DNA of 64,000 bases from Sporosarcina sp. P33 (GCF_002077155.1 NZ_CP015027.1:1-64000), one strand, 5' to 3'; counted from the first letter of the stretch, positions 27,675 to 37,828 are shown. The notes: generated by a model from the letters alone, not told the origin. Numbers and translations are program-made.

Positions 27675-28713
27675 GCTTCTTCGTTCATCTGCGGGCAGAA
27701 AACTGATAAAACCGGCTGAGTTCCTGCAGCGTCTGTCAGTGTTATTACAGGAAGGTTATACATTTCATGAAGGACTGATACTGATTCTTCCATACCACTC
27801 AAAAGAATATGAGGAAAAGCTGCTGCAAGTGGAAGCAGAATTGAAAATGGGCTATGGCGTGTCACACATACTAAAGAATCTGGGGTTTGAAAGAAGTATC
27901 ATGCTGCCGATCGTTATTGCGGAAGTGGACGGTAATTTAATACGGGCATTAAAAGAAGTTGCAGACCGTGTCAATCGTACAGCAGATAAACGGAGGCAGA
28001 TCCAGAAATTACTGGCATATCCAAGTGTGTTATTTTCTTTTTTGCTAATTTTATTGGTCGCATTCCGTCAGTTCTTCTTGCCGAATTTCGAAGCGCTGTC
28101 TGTGATGCGTGCCAGCGAGACTGGCGGAATCGTACAGCTTTTGCCAAAAGTGGTTTCTTTAATACCAGATTTATTACTGATTTTAGCTGTCATAGGCGGC
28201 GCGGTATTTGTGCTGTTGAAGATATGGCTAAAAAAACTGACCGCTTCACGCACCTTGCATTATATATTAAAAACACCGGTCTTAGGAAGATTCTACAGTG
28301 AAATGAAAACAAGAGATTTTGCCAGTGAACTCGGCAGTCTGCTGCAGTCAGGCTTATCGATGCAAAATGCGCTTGCTGTTCTGACGGAGCAGACAGAAGA
28401 TCCGATTCTTTCCGTCATGACAAGAAGACTGAGTGAGCTGGTGATCTATGGGGAATCGTTGCACGGGGCAATCCGGCTGACAGATGGATTGTCACCGCGT
28501 CTTGCGGATTTCGCGAAACATGGTGCGGATACAGGCTATCTGCCAAAGGAATTACTGCTTTACAGTGAACATACAAGCGAACAGCTGGAAGAAAAGGTCA
28601 ATCAATGGATTACTGTTTTACAGCCTGCTTTATTCGGCATTTTGGCAGTGTGTATTTTATTGTCTTACTTATCTATCCTGCTGCCAGTCTATAAGATGAT
28701 TGACAGCATATAA
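27661..28713 (+). CDS. comGB: Competence pseudopilus polytopic membrane protein ComGB
   Basis: GspF/PilC-type platform protein. The 350 residues carry the two GspF repeats, each with a membrane helix after the helical cytosolic part (about 125-150 LLAYPSVLFSFLLILLVAF and C-terminal LQPALFGILAVCILLSYLS), and the motif ELGSLLQSGLSMQNALAVL. Start ATG 27661 lies within the comGA tail; an upstream open frame reaching 27538 would overlap comGA far more and is rejected. Confidence 0.9.
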   Translation: MERNKLLRSSAGRKLIKPAEFLQRLSVLLQEGYTFHEGLILILPYHSKEYEEKLLQVEAELKMGYGVSHILKNLGFERSIMLPIVIAEVDGNLIRALKEVADRVNRTADKRRQIQKLLAYPSVLFSFLLILLVAFRQFFLPNFEALSVMRASETGGIVQLLPKVVSLIPDLLLILAVIGGAVFVLLKIWLKKLTASRTLHYILKTPVLGRFYSEMKTRDFASELGSLLQSGLSMQNALAVLTEQTEDPILSVMTRRLSELVIYGESLHGAIRLTDGLSPRLADFAKHGADTGYLPKELLLYSEHTSEQLEEKVNQWITVLQPALFGILAVCILLSYLSILLPVYKMIDSI

Positions 28714-28728
28714 AGGGAGGAAACAGAA

Positions 28729-29040
28729 GTGCTTACCAATGAAAAAGGATTTACACTAATTGAAATGATGATCGTGCTGCTGATCATCACCGTGTTGATT
28801 TTAATAGCCATTCCGAATGTAACGAAACACTCGAAATCAATAGACGACAAAGGTTGTGACGCCTACGTGAAAATGGTCGAAGGACAGGTTCAGGCATATA
28901 AAATGGATAAGAAAGAAATACCGACAATTACTAAATTGACGGAAGGCGGTTATCTGCCGGAAAGTCCTGCGTGTCCTAATGGCAGTGCAATCGCAATTGA
29001 CGCGGAAGGAAAAGTTTCAGCTTCAAATGGAGGAGGATAA
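28729..29040 (+). CDS. comGC: Major competence pseudopilin ComGC
   Basis: Type IV pilin-like major subunit of the pseudopilus, processed by ComC peptidase. The 103 residues begin with a short basic leader and KGFTLIEMMIVLLIITVLIL, the class III signal cut after Gly with Glu at +5. A globular C-terminus has two Cys (about 43 and 84), likely a disulfide. GTG start at 28729 is behind AAAGGGAGG. Confidence 0.95.
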   Translation: MLTNEKGFTLIEMMIVLLIITVLILIAIPNVTKHSKSIDDKGCDAYVKMVEGQVQAYKMDKKEIPTITKLTEGGYLPESPACPNGSAIAIDAEGKVSASNGGG

Positions 29041-29482
29041 TCGTATAATCAGGAACCAGCTGGGGTTCACGTTCCTTGAGCTATTATTGGTTCTTTCCAT
29101 TGTCATGATTTTGGCGGCGGTTATTTTACCTTTCAGTGAAAAACGTCTGCAAAAAATCAGTGAAGATGATGCGTTAGAGCAGTTTATGACAACTGTTCAT
29201 AAGGCACAATTATATGCGATTACGCATCGGGAAAGAGTAACTCTGAAATTTGAAAACGGCGGTACAACATACAAAGTATTTACAGGTGAATCGGAAGTTA
29301 TTTTAGAAGGTGATTTCCCGCCAGGCATGTATCTGGGTTCTTCTATAGCGTTTCGGCAATTGGATTTCGCCGGAACAGGTTACTTGCAGAAGACGGGTAA
29401 AATGATCTTTTACACAAAAAGCAGAGGGAAAATGTCCATAACGTTTCAGCTGGAAAGAGGGAGGATGATCGTCAGTGGATGA
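29027..29482 (+). CDS. comGD: Competence minor pseudopilin ComGD
   Basis: Minor pseudopilin of 151 residues, B. subtilis form about 143. The N-terminal methylation-type signal is QLGFTFLELLLVLSIVMILA with Glu at +5. The start is the ATG at 29027, overlapping comGC by 14 nt; no canonical start lies at ideal distance after the AGGAGG at 29030, so initiation is probably coupled. Confidence 0.85.
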   Translation: MEEDNRIIRNQLGFTFLELLLVLSIVMILAAVILPFSEKRLQKISEDDALEQFMTTVHKAQLYAITHRERVTLKFENGGTTYKVFTGESEVILEGDFPPGMYLGSSIAFRQLDFAGTGYLQKTGKMIFYTKSRGKMSITFQLERGRMIVSG

Positions 29483-29774
29483 AAAAGGGCAATCCTGGCC
29501 TGAAGCAATGCTGGCTTTACTGATCGTTATGATAATTTACGGTTCGCTGTTACCGATGGCTTCAACTATGACGTCTTCCATCTCCGCAAAAAAACAGGCT
29601 ATGATTGCGGCAGAGACAAGTTATCAGGCCGCTATTCACTTCAAAACAAGCGGGCGAACATCCGGCCGCAGAACGTATGAAGAGATCCATTATGACTGGT
29701 CTGTGGATCCAGGCCAGATCTGTGTAGCTTACGAAGTGCTTCATGCCGCTGCCAGTAAATGTGTGAAATTATGA
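29475..29774 (+). CDS. comGE: Competence minor pseudopilin ComGE
   Basis: A 99-residue protein with a weak prepilin signal: GQSWPEAMLALLIVMIIYG replaces the usual GFTLLE by GQSWPE, but Glu is kept. One N-terminal membrane helix. GTG start at 29475, overlapping comGD by 8 nt. The assignment rests largely on its place in the operon. Confidence 0.75.
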   Translation: MDEKGQSWPEAMLALLIVMIIYGSLLPMASTMTSSISAKKQAMIAAETSYQAAIHFKTSGRTSGRRTYEEIHYDWSVDPGQICVAYEVLHAAASKCVKL

Positions 29775-30205
29775 AGGGGCTGAATGACAAAGGGTTTTCG
29801 CTTGTGGAAAGTATTATTCACTTACTTATTTTCTCTGTCATTATTCAGATGACTGTACTGTTTTTCTACTGGCAGGCACCGGTGGAAAAAGTATATCAGG
29901 AAGAACTGCTTGGTGAATGGGAATTATTTTCTTTGGAACTTCAGGAATTATTAAAAGAAGTGGAGTCGATAACTGAGCCGACAAAAACAAGTTTTGCATT
30001 CCGTACGGAAAGAGGAAGGATTACCATACAACATTATGATAAGATGCTGCGCAAACTGGTCGACGGTGCAGGGCATGTACCGCTGCTGATGAATGTAAAA
30101 AACTGCAACTTTACCGTTTTAGATGATCAGCTGCATATCGTTGTTGTCATGTTGAATGGTGTCCGTAAAGAAAGGACATTTGCGATTGGGAAAAATTCGG
30201 AATGA
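29771..30205 (+). CDS. comGF: Competence minor pseudopilin ComGF
   Basis: A 144-residue protein with the prepilin-like N-terminus KGFSLVESIIHLLIFSVIIQ and a C-terminal beta-rich domain. The ComGF family pattern (ELFSLELQELLKEVESI; VDGAGHVPLLMNV) is visible. Start ATG 29771 overlaps the comGE stop; an ATG at 29759 is also in frame. Confidence 0.85.
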   Translation: MKGLNDKGFSLVESIIHLLIFSVIIQMTVLFFYWQAPVEKVYQEELLGEWELFSLELQELLKEVESITEPTKTSFAFRTERGRITIQHYDKMLRKLVDGAGHVPLLMNVKNCNFTVLDDQLHIVVVMLNGVRKERTFAIGKNSE

Positions 30206-30365
30206 GAGGGGAGGTTCATTTCTTTTCGCCATTGTATTATTATTTTTGGTAAGTCTCTTTCTTTTCTCCCTCGTTTCATGGCATGATAGTATCTACAAGA
30301 TATACGACTGGCTCGAAAACTATTATGAGCAGGAAGCAGTTAAATTAATTAAACGGGATGGATGA
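30186..30365 (+). CDS. comGG: Short competence protein ComGG-like
   Basis: A 59-residue (TTG 30186) or 69-residue (ATG 30156) protein with NERGGSFLFAIVLLFLVSLF, the usual ComGG/prepilin-type N-terminus, then a single short helical tail. B. subtilis ComGG is about 124 residues, so this form is about half length. The start is ambiguous; AAAGGA lies 8 nt before the TTG. It overlaps both comGF and aroK. Confidence 0.6.
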   Translation: MGKIRNERGGSFLFAIVLLFLVSLFLFSLVSWHDSIYKIYDWLENYYEQEAVKLIKRDG

Positions 30366-30874
30366 AAATGAAAAGAATCTACTTGGTGGGGTTCATGGGA
30401 TGCGGGAAAAGCGCAATCGGCAAGCGGCTGCATACGCTGACGGATATCCCGTTCTATGATATGGACCATGAAATTACAGAACAAATGAATATGACGATTC
30501 CTGAAATCTTTGAACAGTATGGGGAATTATATTTTCGGCAACTCGAAACAGAGTTTTTGGAGAAGTTTCCGGAAGAGTATTGTATCGTGGCGACTGGCGG
30601 CGGCGTCGCGGTAAAAGAAGAAAATATTCGTCTGATGAGAGAAACCGGCATCGTCTTTTTCCTTAATGCTTCATTCCGTGATATTTGGCGAAGAATATCG
30701 ACTGATGTTAACCGCCCGATCGTACAGCAATCCTCGCGGCAGCAGCTTGAAACACTTTACAAGAAACGTAAGCCGAAGTATTTGCAGGCATCACATTTCA
30801 CGGTAGAAACTACTGGCAAATCATTGACGGATATTGCAGAATATATTATCTTTCAAATCGAAAGATACAAATAA
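30362..30874 (+). CDS. aroK: Shikimate kinase
   Basis: Phosphorylates shikimate at O3 in aromatic amino-acid synthesis. The 170 residues contain Walker A GFMGCGKSAIGK (about 10), the Asp of DMDHEI, Arg in YFRQLETEFL, the GGG loop ATGGGVAVK (about 79) and the lid Arg in RRISTDVNRPI. Start ATG 30362 overlaps comGG (ATGA); an ATG two codons on is equivalent. B. subtilis has a shikimate kinase elsewhere in the chromosome, but Planococcaceae often place it here. Confidence 0.92.
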   Translation: MKMKRIYLVGFMGCGKSAIGKRLHTLTDIPFYDMDHEITEQMNMTIPEIFEQYGELYFRQLETEFLEKFPEEYCIVATGGGVAVKEENIRLMRETGIVFFLNASFRDIWRRISTDVNRPIVQQSSRQQLETLYKKRKPKYLQASHFTVETTGKSLTDIAEYIIFQIERYK

Positions 30875-30884
30875 CTGAGCGTAA

Positions 30885-30927
30885 AAACGAATGATTTTAT
30901 TTAATTCTCATAAATCATTCGTTTTTT
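30885..30927 (+). terminator. Terminator after aroK
   Basis: ACGAATGATTT / AAATCATTCGT with TTTTT. Confidence 0.85.
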
Positions 30928-30946
30928 AGCGTTCTTAATAAATAGA

Positions 30947-30975
30947 TTGCGCTTACTAAAATTAAATGTTAAGAT
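30947..30975 (+). promoter_or_regulatory. Promoter of the glycine-cleavage operon
   Basis: TTGCGC, 17-bp spacer, TAAGAT; about 40 nt upstream of the riboswitch. Confidence 0.5.
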
Positions 30976-31011
30976 ATCAGTGAAGAAAAAAGTAATTTAA
31001 TAATGCGAATG

Positions 31012-31169
31012 ATTGTATGGGGAGAGCGCGCATTAGGCGCCGCCGAAGGAGCAAGTAACAAATGTTATGAATCTCTCAGGTAACAAAACGCATACATGAC
31101 GCATCTCTGGAGAGTGCTGAGCAATCAGCGGCCGAAGAAAGTATGGAAACTGTAAAGCTTTCAGGCAAA
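31012..31169 (+). ncRNA. Glycine riboswitch (tandem aptamers)
   Basis: The leader has the tell-tale glycine aptamer segments: GGGGAGAGCGC, GCGCCGCCGAAGGAGCAAGT, AATCTCTCAGGTAACA, then a second aptamer with CTCTGGAGAGTGCTGAG, GCGGCCGAAGAAAG and TTTCAGGCAAAAGGACAG. Two aptamers are joined by a short linker, the arrangement known to act on gcvT operons as an ON switch. It precedes an intrinsic terminator and gcvT, so excess glycine should allow read-through. Confidence 0.95.
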
Positions 31170-31170
31170 A

Positions 31171-31213
31171 GGACAGGGGTTCTCTTTTATTAGGAGACCC
31201 CTGTCCTTTTTTT
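31171..31213 (+). terminator. Expression-platform terminator of the glycine riboswitch
   Basis: GGACAGGGG / CCCCTGTCC perfect 9-bp stem, extended by TCTC/GAGA with one bulge, then seven T. Its left arm overlaps the end of the second aptamer, which fits aptamer-terminator competition. Confidence 0.9.
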
Positions 31214-31265
31214 GATGACCTATACGCTGATCAATTTTTGATCAGAACAAAAAGGAGGAAACAGT

Positions 31266-32366
31266 TTGACGAATCAATTATTACGGACACCATTATTTGA
31301 AAGTTATAAAAAGTATGGAGGCAAGACCATCGATTTTGGCGGCTGGGAATTGCCTGTGCAGTTTTCAAGTATTAAAGCAGAACACGAAGCCGTTCGTACG
31401 AAAGCAGGCCTCTTTGACGTTTCTCATATGGGGGAAGTATTTGTCAGCGGCAGCGGTGCGCTGGATTATTTGCAGAAGCTCGTAACAAATGATGTTTCAA
31501 AACTGAAAATCAGCCAGGCGCAGTATACGGTCATGTGTAATGAGCAGGGTGGCACGATCGATGACTTCTTAATTTACAAATTAGAGGATGAGCGCTATTT
31601 ACTCGTGGTAAATGCATCTAATATCGAAAAAGACGTGGCTTGGATGGAAAAGCAGAAGTCGGAAAATGTTGTCATCGACAATCAGTCTTCCAATTATGCG
31701 TTACTTGCATTGCAAGGACCTTTGGCAGAGCAAGTATTGCAAAAATTAACAGATGAGCCACTGGAAGAAATTAAGTTCTTCCGCTTCAAAGATCATGTTC
31801 AGGTAGGCGGGGAAGATGTGCTCGTTTCACGTACAGGCTATACAGGTGAAAATGGATTTGAAATCTACGGTGCCCCTGCCGCGATCCAGAATTTGTGGTC
31901 AAAGATTTTGCAGGCGGGTGAAGCGGACAGTGTTGTGCCGGCCGGTCTCGGTGCACGGGATACATTGCGTTTTGAAGCCGGCTTGCCATTATACGGTCAA
32001 GAGCTGAGAGAAGATATTTCTCCACTCGAGGCAGGTCTTGGTTTTGTCGTGAAAGTGAATAAAGAAGAAGATTTCATTGGTAAAGGTGTATTAATCAAGC
32101 AAAAAGAACAAGGTGTGGAGCGTAAGCTGGTCGGGCTCGAAATGATCGATAAAGGGATTCCGCGTACCGGATATAAAGTATTTTCGGGCGACCGCGAAAT
32201 TGGCGAAGTCACAACTGGCACACAGTCTCCTACATTAAAGAAGAACATCGGCTTTGCGCTATTGTCTGCTGATTTTACAGAGCCTGGTACAGAGGTTGAA
32301 GTGGAAATCCGCTCAAAACGTCTGAAAGCAAAAGTTATTGCAACACCTTTCTATAAAAGATCATAA
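31266..32366 (+). CDS. gcvT: Glycine cleavage system T protein (aminomethyltransferase)
   Basis: Transfers the methylene unit from the H-protein aminomethyl group to tetrahydrofolate. The 366-residue protein has [14 protein letters not shown] (about 48), [13 protein letters not shown], the conserved [11 protein letters not shown] with the folate-contact region (about 194) and the C-terminal IGFALL. TTG start 31266 follows AAGGAGGAAACAG. First gene of the riboswitch-controlled operon. The H protein (gcvH) is not in the window. Confidence 0.97.
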   Translation: MTNQLLRTPLFESYKKYGGKTIDFGGWELPVQFSSIKAEHEAVRTKAGLFDVSHMGEVFVSGSGALDYLQKLVTNDVSKLKISQAQYTVMCNEQGGTIDDFLIYKLEDERYLLVVNASNIEKDVAWMEKQKSENVVIDNQSSNYALLALQGPLAEQVLQKLTDEPLEEIKFFRFKDHVQVGGEDVLVSRTGYTGENGFEIYGAPAAIQNLWSKILQAGEADSVVPAGLGARDTLRFEAGLPLYGQELREDISPLEAGLGFVVKVNKEEDFIGKGVLIKQKEQGVERKLVGLEMIDKGIPRTGYKVFSGDREIGEVTTGTQSPTLKKNIGFALLSADFTEPGTEVEVEIRSKRLKAKVIATPFYKRS

Positions 32367-32387
32367 GTGAAAAGGGGTAAAACAATT

Positions 32388-33734
32388 ATGAAGCATCGTT
32401 ATCTTCCTATGACGGAGCAAGACAAGAAAGACATGCTCGACACAATTGGTGTGTCGTCCATCGATGAACTATTTTCCGATATTCCTGAAAAAGTACGTTT
32501 CACGGGTGAATATAACATCAAGCCGGCGAAATCGGAAACCTCTCTATTGAAAGAACTTGGCCGTTTGGCTGCGAAAAATGTCAACGCGCAAGATTATGCT
32601 TCTTTCTTGGGGGCAGGTGTATATGACCACTATCGTCCGGTTATCGTAGATCATGTAATCTCGCGTTCCGAATTTTACACAGCGTACACTCCGTACCAGC
32701 CGGAAATTTCACAGGGTGAATTGCAGGCGATTTTTGAATTCCAGACAATGATTTGCGAACTGACAGGAATGGAACTTGCGAACTCTTCTATGTATGACGG
32801 CGGGACATCACTTGCAGAAGCAGGTACACTTGCTGCCGGACATACACGCCGTAAGAAATTGCTTGTATCAGCTGCAGTTCATTCTGAGTCACAGGCAGTT
32901 GTGAAGTCTTATGCTGACGGTCAGTCTATCGAAGTTGTGACAATTCCTCATAAAGACGGTGTCACAGATATCGATCAATTAAAAGAGTTAATTGATGACG
33001 GGACAGCAGGCGTGCTTGTTCAATATCCAAACTTCTTTGGACAAGTGGAAGATCTTCAGGCGATCAGTGATATTGCCCATGAAAACGGTGCGCTGTCTAT
33101 CGTATCGGCAAATCCGCTTGCATTAGGAATACTGACGCCGCCAGGAGCACTTGGTGCGGATATTACTGTTGGAGATGCACAGCCGCTAGGTATCGCAGAA
33201 TCATTCGGGGGACCGCATTGTGGTTATTTCGCAGTATCGAAAAAGTTGATGCGTAAAGTTCCGGGCCGTTTGGTCGGGGAAACGAATGACGATCAGGGCC
33301 GCAGAGGCTATGTATTGACATTGCAGGCGCGCGAGCAGCATATTCGCCGTGATAAAGCGACATCCAATATTTGTTCCAATCAGGCATTGAATGCTCTTGC
33401 TGCATCTGTTGCGATGACAGCTCTCGGAAAAGAAGGAATTAAAGAAATCGCGTATCAGAACCTTGCGAAGACAGCATATGCAAAACAGGCATTTGAAAAA
33501 GCCGGATTTGACGTGAAGTTCGGTTCTGCTCATTTCAATGAACTCGTAGTAGATTGCAAAGAACCTGTCAAAGAGGTAAATAAGCGTTTGCTGGAACGCG
33601 GTATTATCGGCGGGTATGATCTAAGTCTTGTCGATGAAAATCTGGCTAATCACGCGCTGATTGCGGTTACAGAACAACGTACGAAAGAAGAAATCGATGC
33701 ATACGTGCAAGAATTGGAGGCTATCCATGCATAA
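32388..33734 (+). CDS. gcvPA: Glycine dehydrogenase (decarboxylating) subunit 1
   Basis: N-terminal subunit of the split P protein, which decarboxylates glycine with PLP. It is 448 residues, as expected. Motifs: [10 protein letters not shown] (about 75), [22 protein letters not shown] (two parts, about 127) and [24 protein letters not shown] 32388 with AAAGGGG upstream is chosen; the frame opens at 32367 without signal. Confidence 0.97.
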   Translation: MKHRYLPMTEQDKKDMLDTIGVSSIDELFSDIPEKVRFTGEYNIKPAKSETSLLKELGRLAAKNVNAQDYASFLGAGVYDHYRPVIVDHVISRSEFYTAYTPYQPEISQGELQAIFEFQTMICELTGMELANSSMYDGGTSLAEAGTLAAGHTRRKKLLVSAAVHSESQAVVKSYADGQSIEVVTIPHKDGVTDIDQLKELIDDGTAGVLVQYPNFFGQVEDLQAISDIAHENGALSIVSANPLALGILTPPGALGADITVGDAQPLGIAESFGGPHCGYFAVSKKLMRKVPGRLVGETNDDQGRRGYVLTLQAREQHIRRDKATSNICSNQALNALAASVAMTALGKEGIKEIAYQNLAKTAYAKQAFEKAGFDVKFGSAHFNELVVDCKEPVKEVNKRLLERGIIGGYDLSLVDENLANHALIAVTEQRTKEEIDAYVQELEAIHA

Positions 33735-35214
33735 CGAAAATCAATCACTCATTTTTGAATTATCCAAGCCTGGACGTATCGGCTACAGTTTGCCTGAATT
33801 AGATGTGCCGGAAGTAGACGTTGCGTCCATTTTGCCGCAGGGGCTGATTCGAACAGAAGATGCCGAGCTTCCGGAAGTATCTGAATTGGATATTATGCGC
33901 CACTATACAGCATTGTCCAATCGTAACCATGGCGTCGACACAGGATTTTATCCACTCGGCTCTTGTACGATGAAATACAATCCGAAAATCAATGAAGCGG
34001 TTGCACGCTTCCCTGGATTCGCACGCGTTCACCCGCTGCAGGATGAATCGACTGTACAGGGTGCGCTTGAAGTGGCATATGATTTGCAGGAACATTTAGC
34101 TGAAATTACAGGCATGCCGCAAGTTACATTGCAGCCCGCAGCAGGTGCGCATGGTGAGTGGACAGCATTAATGATGATCCGTGCATTCCATGAAGCAAAC
34201 GGTGATACAGGGCGCACTAAAGTATTGGTTCCTGACTCAGCACACGGTACAAACCCTGCATCTGCCACAGTAGCTGGATTTGATACCGTGACGGTAAAAT
34301 CGAATGAGCATGGTTTAGTAGACCTCGAAGACTTAAAATCAAAAGTCGGACCTGATACAGCAGCATTGATGTTAACGAACCCGAACACACTTGGGCTTTT
34401 TGAGGAAGAGATTCTGGAAATGGCCGCTGTTGTTCACGGCGTTGGCGGAAAGCTGTATTATGACGGCGCCAACCTGAATGCGGTTATGTCTAAAGCACGG
34501 CCTGGCGACATGGGCTTTGACGCTGTGCACTTGAACTTGCACAAGACGTTTACCGGCCCTCACGGCGGCGGCGGTCCAGGTTCAGGTCCAGTGGGTGTAA
34601 CAAATGAATTGGCCGCATTTATGCCGAAGCCGGTCATCGAAAAAGTGGACGATCGTTTCGTATTGAATTACGACGTACCGCAGTCTATCGGGCGCGTCAA
34701 ACCATACTACGGCAACTTCGGTATTTATCTGCGTGCTTACACGTATATCCGTTCCATGGGGCCGGATGGTTTGAAAGCAGTAACAGAATACGCAGTGTTA
34801 AATGCCAACTATATGATGCGTCGTCTGGAGCCTTATTTCGACCTTCCGTATACACAGCACTGTAAACACGAATTTGTCTTATCCGGCCGCCGCCAGAAGA
34901 AACTGGGCGTGCGTACGCTGGATATGGCGAAGCGACTTCTGGATTTCGGCTATCATCCGCCAACGATTTACTTCCCGTTAAATGTTGAAGAGGGAATGAT
35001 GATCGAACCGACAGAAACGGAATCAAAAGAAACATTGGATAACTTCATAGAAGCAATGATCCAGATTGCGAAAGAAGTAGAAGAAAATCCGGAAATCGTT
35101 CAGGAAGCACCGCATACAACAGTGATCGGCCGTCTGGATGAAACGCAGGCAGCGCGTAAACCGGTATTGCGTTACACAAAAGAAGCTGCAGCAGTAGCAG
35201 AAACTGTACGCTGA
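33727..35214 (+). CDS. gcvPB: Glycine dehydrogenase (decarboxylating) subunit 2
   Basis: PLP-carrying subunit of glycine decarboxylase. The 495 residues show [17 protein letters not shown] (about 76), AHGTNPASA, and the PLP lysine in [16 protein letters not shown] (about 277). It overlaps the end of gcvPA by 8 nt and has GGAGG upstream of ATG 33727. Last gene of the operon. Confidence 0.97.
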   Translation: MHNENQSLIFELSKPGRIGYSLPELDVPEVDVASILPQGLIRTEDAELPEVSELDIMRHYTALSNRNHGVDTGFYPLGSCTMKYNPKINEAVARFPGFARVHPLQDESTVQGALEVAYDLQEHLAEITGMPQVTLQPAAGAHGEWTALMMIRAFHEANGDTGRTKVLVPDSAHGTNPASATVAGFDTVTVKSNEHGLVDLEDLKSKVGPDTAALMLTNPNTLGLFEEEILEMAAVVHGVGGKLYYDGANLNAVMSKARPGDMGFDAVHLNLHKTFTGPHGGGGPGSGPVGVTNELAAFMPKPVIEKVDDRFVLNYDVPQSIGRVKPYYGNFGIYLRAYTYIRSMGPDGLKAVTEYAVLNANYMMRRLEPYFDLPYTQHCKHEFVLSGRRQKKLGVRTLDMAKRLLDFGYHPPTIYFPLNVEEGMMIEPTETESKETLDNFIEAMIQIAKEVEENPEIVQEAPHTTVIGRLDETQAARKPVLRYTKEAAAVAETVR

Positions 35215-35233
35215 CAGGAATAGGAAAGTAAGC

Positions 35234-35267
35234 AGCACCGCTGAATTTTACAGCGGTGCTTTTTTTG
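35234..35267 (+). terminator. Terminator of the gcv operon
   Basis: AGCACCGCTG / CAGCGGTGCT with seven T. Confidence 0.93.
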
Positions 35268-35560
35268 TTTACTTGCTTAAAATAATCGGCAGAAAATTTG
35301 AATTTCAGTAAAGGGTTATTGGTTATTCGTGGTATATTTAAATCAGTCGTTCATCATATTTATCTGAAACATGATCCGTTGTTTGATTCCTGAATCTGCA
35401 TGCAATTTTAGTTAAACTAGAAGCGGGGCAGTGCTGCGGAGAAACTGCTTTGCTGGCATTACTTCTTTCTGCATTGCTATTTTGAACTGGACAAACTGCT
35501 AATTGAAATACGACTGCAGCCTTTTAATGTTCTTGCATCATTCAAACTGGAGGTAAAGCT

Positions 35561-36019
35561 GTGATTCATAAATTGGATATAAACGCTAATAATTGTGCGG
35601 AAGACGTATTAGCTGTTCAGCTCCCTTCTTACCTGGCGGAGGCGGAATTAATTGGCTGCTTTGATCTGCCGCCTTTGCAAGACACCGTTCATTCTCTGCA
35701 GCAAAGCGGGGAGACTTTCTATGGCTATTATACAAATGGTGAATTATGCGGAGTGATATCCATACAAACGGACGGGGAAGTAATGGAAATACAGCGTTTA
35801 ATCGTACATCCGGCACATTTCAGGAAGGGAATTGCCTAAAAACTGCTGGACTTTGCAGAGTGCAATGAGAAAGAAATTACATCGATTCTGGTATCCACGG
35901 GGACTAAAAATACACCAGCCGTGAATTTCTATATAAAAAATGGTTTTACTAAAACAGGAGAAAAAACAGTTGCAGAAAATCTATCCCTTACTCATTTTAG
36001 TAAGGAACTCACCAGATAA
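35561..36019 (+). pseudogene. GNAT acetyltransferase gene interrupted by one in-frame stop
   Basis: Starting at GTG 35561 (Shine-Dalgarno TGGAGG) the frame gives an N-acetyltransferase pattern: CGVISIQTDGEVMEIQRLIV, then HPAHFRKGIA and a TAA at codon 93 (35837-35839). The same frame continues without another stop for 59 codons: KLLDFAECNEKE, TGTKNTPAVNFYIKNGFTKTGE, ending at TAA 36017-36019. The stop lies exactly in the acetyl-CoA-binding loop (R-x-x-G-I-A-x-x-L-L), where a Gln or Arg codon is expected, so one C-to-T change (CAA or CGA) would explain it. The product, if any, would lack most of the fold. Confidence 0.88.
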
Positions 36020-36296
36020 AGCATGCCGCCGAATTATAAAAGGCTTTGAATGAGGTGGTTACAGATGAATCCTGGCGAATCGGTATATTTTTTCTAATAG
36101 GGGCTGGGGTGGCGGCTGCGGGTATCTTACTATGAATAATATGCCGAAAGAGAGAAGCTGCCTATGCTGGATGCTGTCTGTACTATCCTGCTATGTATAG
36201 AGCTAACGAGATCGGTTGGTATATAAGCGTTTTTTAATAGGTCCCAGTCAGACACATGGACACGCATATGGAGTCTAATTTTAAGGAGGAGATATA

Positions 36297-37223
36297 ATGG
36301 CTGACGAAAGAATAGTGGTAGGTGCTGAAACAAAATACCCGCTAAATGGTATATTAACGATTCCGGATGGAGCAAATGAATTGGTGCCTGCAGTTGTATT
36401 GGTTCATGGTTCCGGTCCAAGCAATATGGATGAAAAGATTGGTAATGTACATCCTTTTAAAGATCTGGCAGAAGGGTTGTCTGAAAAAGGGATTGCAGTG
36501 CTGCGTTATGATAAAAGGACATACGTATATGGCAAAGAAATGAGAAAAAATCGTTCACTGTCAGTAAAAGAAGAAACGATAGAAGATGCAATTCTTGCCG
36601 CTGATTTGCTGCGAAAGGATTCACGTATTGATTCAGACAAAATATTTATTATCGGTCACAGTTTAGGAGGAATGCTGGCGCCGCGAATCGATGCAGAAGG
36701 CGGAAATTTCGCCGGCATCATTATAATGGCCGGGACTCCCCGCCGGTTGGAAGAAATTTTAATGGATCAAAATAATGATGTTTTAAATTCTTTGAATAAA
36801 TTTTTGAAAGCAATTGCAAAAAAACAAATAGCGGCATTGTCGTCAAAGCTGGAGAACATCTCTGATTTGAGTGATGAAGAAGCAAAATCAACTCCGGTTT
36901 TAGGAAAGCATGTGAAGGCCTACTATTTAAAAGAAATGGGTGACCATCCATCTGCTGACTATCTTCTTGCATTACATAAGCCCATATTTATCATGCAAGG
37001 GGAAAAGGATTTTCACGTATCAGTGGAAAAAGACTTTGCTGGTTATAAAAAAATATTGGGTGACAAACCAACTGTTACGTATAAACTGTATCCCAATTTG
37101 AACCATGCTTTTATGCCATCTGTTTATGGGGACATACGAAAAGCGAAAAAAGAGTATAAAGTGGCGCAGCATATCGATCAGCAAGTAATACATGATATTT
37201 CCGATTGGATTCATTCGTTATGA
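36297..37223 (+). CDS. Alpha/beta hydrolase family protein
   Basis: Cytoplasmic serine hydrolase of 308 residues. It has an oxyanion strand VLVHGSGPSNMDEKIGN (about 41), the nucleophile elbow IIGHSLGGMLAPR (about 121), the acid GEKDFHV (about 242) and the catalytic His in NLNHAF (about 263). The PSNMDEKIGN-PFKDLAEGL pattern resembles dienelactone hydrolase/BAAT-like esterases. Start ATG 36297 after AAGGAGGAG. Substrate unknown. It is flanked by two non-coding stretches (36020-36296; 37224-37828) in an AT-rich accessory region. Confidence 0.85.
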   Translation: MADERIVVGAETKYPLNGILTIPDGANELVPAVVLVHGSGPSNMDEKIGNVHPFKDLAEGLSEKGIAVLRYDKRTYVYGKEMRKNRSLSVKEETIEDAILAADLLRKDSRIDSDKIFIIGHSLGGMLAPRIDAEGGNFAGIIIMAGTPRRLEEILMDQNNDVLNSLNKFLKAIAKKQIAALSSKLENISDLSDEEAKSTPVLGKHVKAYYLKEMGDHPSADYLLALHKPIFIMQGEKDFHVSVEKDFAGYKKILGDKPTVTYKLYPNLNHAFMPSVYGDIRKAKKEYKVAQHIDQQVIHDISDWIHSL

Positions 37224-37797
37224 AAAATATGTAAGCACAGTATTACTAAACGACCTTGCTGAAGGGGTTTAAGGCTGCTGAAATACGGGATTACAGACTG
37301 CATACTTATATTTATGAAAGATGGGTAATGTATTTCTAGGATATGGTATTTATGAGATTTTACACAACATATAAGAAGGAGATAACGATGCTCCAGCAGA
37401 TTTCTCAAATCCTAGGTAAGAATACTATCAGGAAATTATCATCACTGCGGCGGCTGCGGGGCTGAACTGTCTATCCATAAAAGACCACAGGAAATGAACA
37501 CTGCCGCAGTATTCATCCTGATTATAGCAATAAATGAACTAATTCCATCTAATGAGTGATTTAATAAAGAATTTTTATGCTTTTTTCAGTGCGGCAAGTA
37601 CGGATAAACGCTGTATGATAATGAGTTTTTAAGTAATGACGGAATTAAATAGCTGCATCCACAGTATTAGTCAATCAATCCACTATCTATTTCATCACAG
37701 GTCTGTTATACTAAGGAAGAGTTATTTTTGTTCTGTTCAGCTAAAGAAGAGGTTTTGTTTTTCGTCTAAGGTATTTGAGCAAAAATAGTAACATATT
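37224..37797. other. Gene-poor stretch, 574 bp
   Basis: I see no supported gene here. It contains a possible -10 (TATACT at 37707-37712), which could start the long leader of the cold-shock gene. Short shadows have no Shine-Dalgarno. Confidence 0.5.
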
Positions 37798-37820
37798 GTA
37801 CGGATATCCGTACTAGGAGG
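37798..37820 (+). promoter_or_regulatory. Hairpin next to the csp ribosome-binding site
   Basis: GTACGGATATCCGTAC (37798-37813) is a perfect 16-nt palindrome: in RNA a 6-bp stem with an AUAU loop, one nt from AGGAGG (37815-37820). It may affect cold-shock translation or mRNA stability. Confidence 0.5.
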
Positions 37821-37828
37821 CAATAATA

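Noticed and set aside
36054..36134. Small hydrophobic frame (VVTDESWRIGIFFLIGAGVA)
   Set aside because: No ribosome site; could be a short membrane peptide or remnant, but there is no support.
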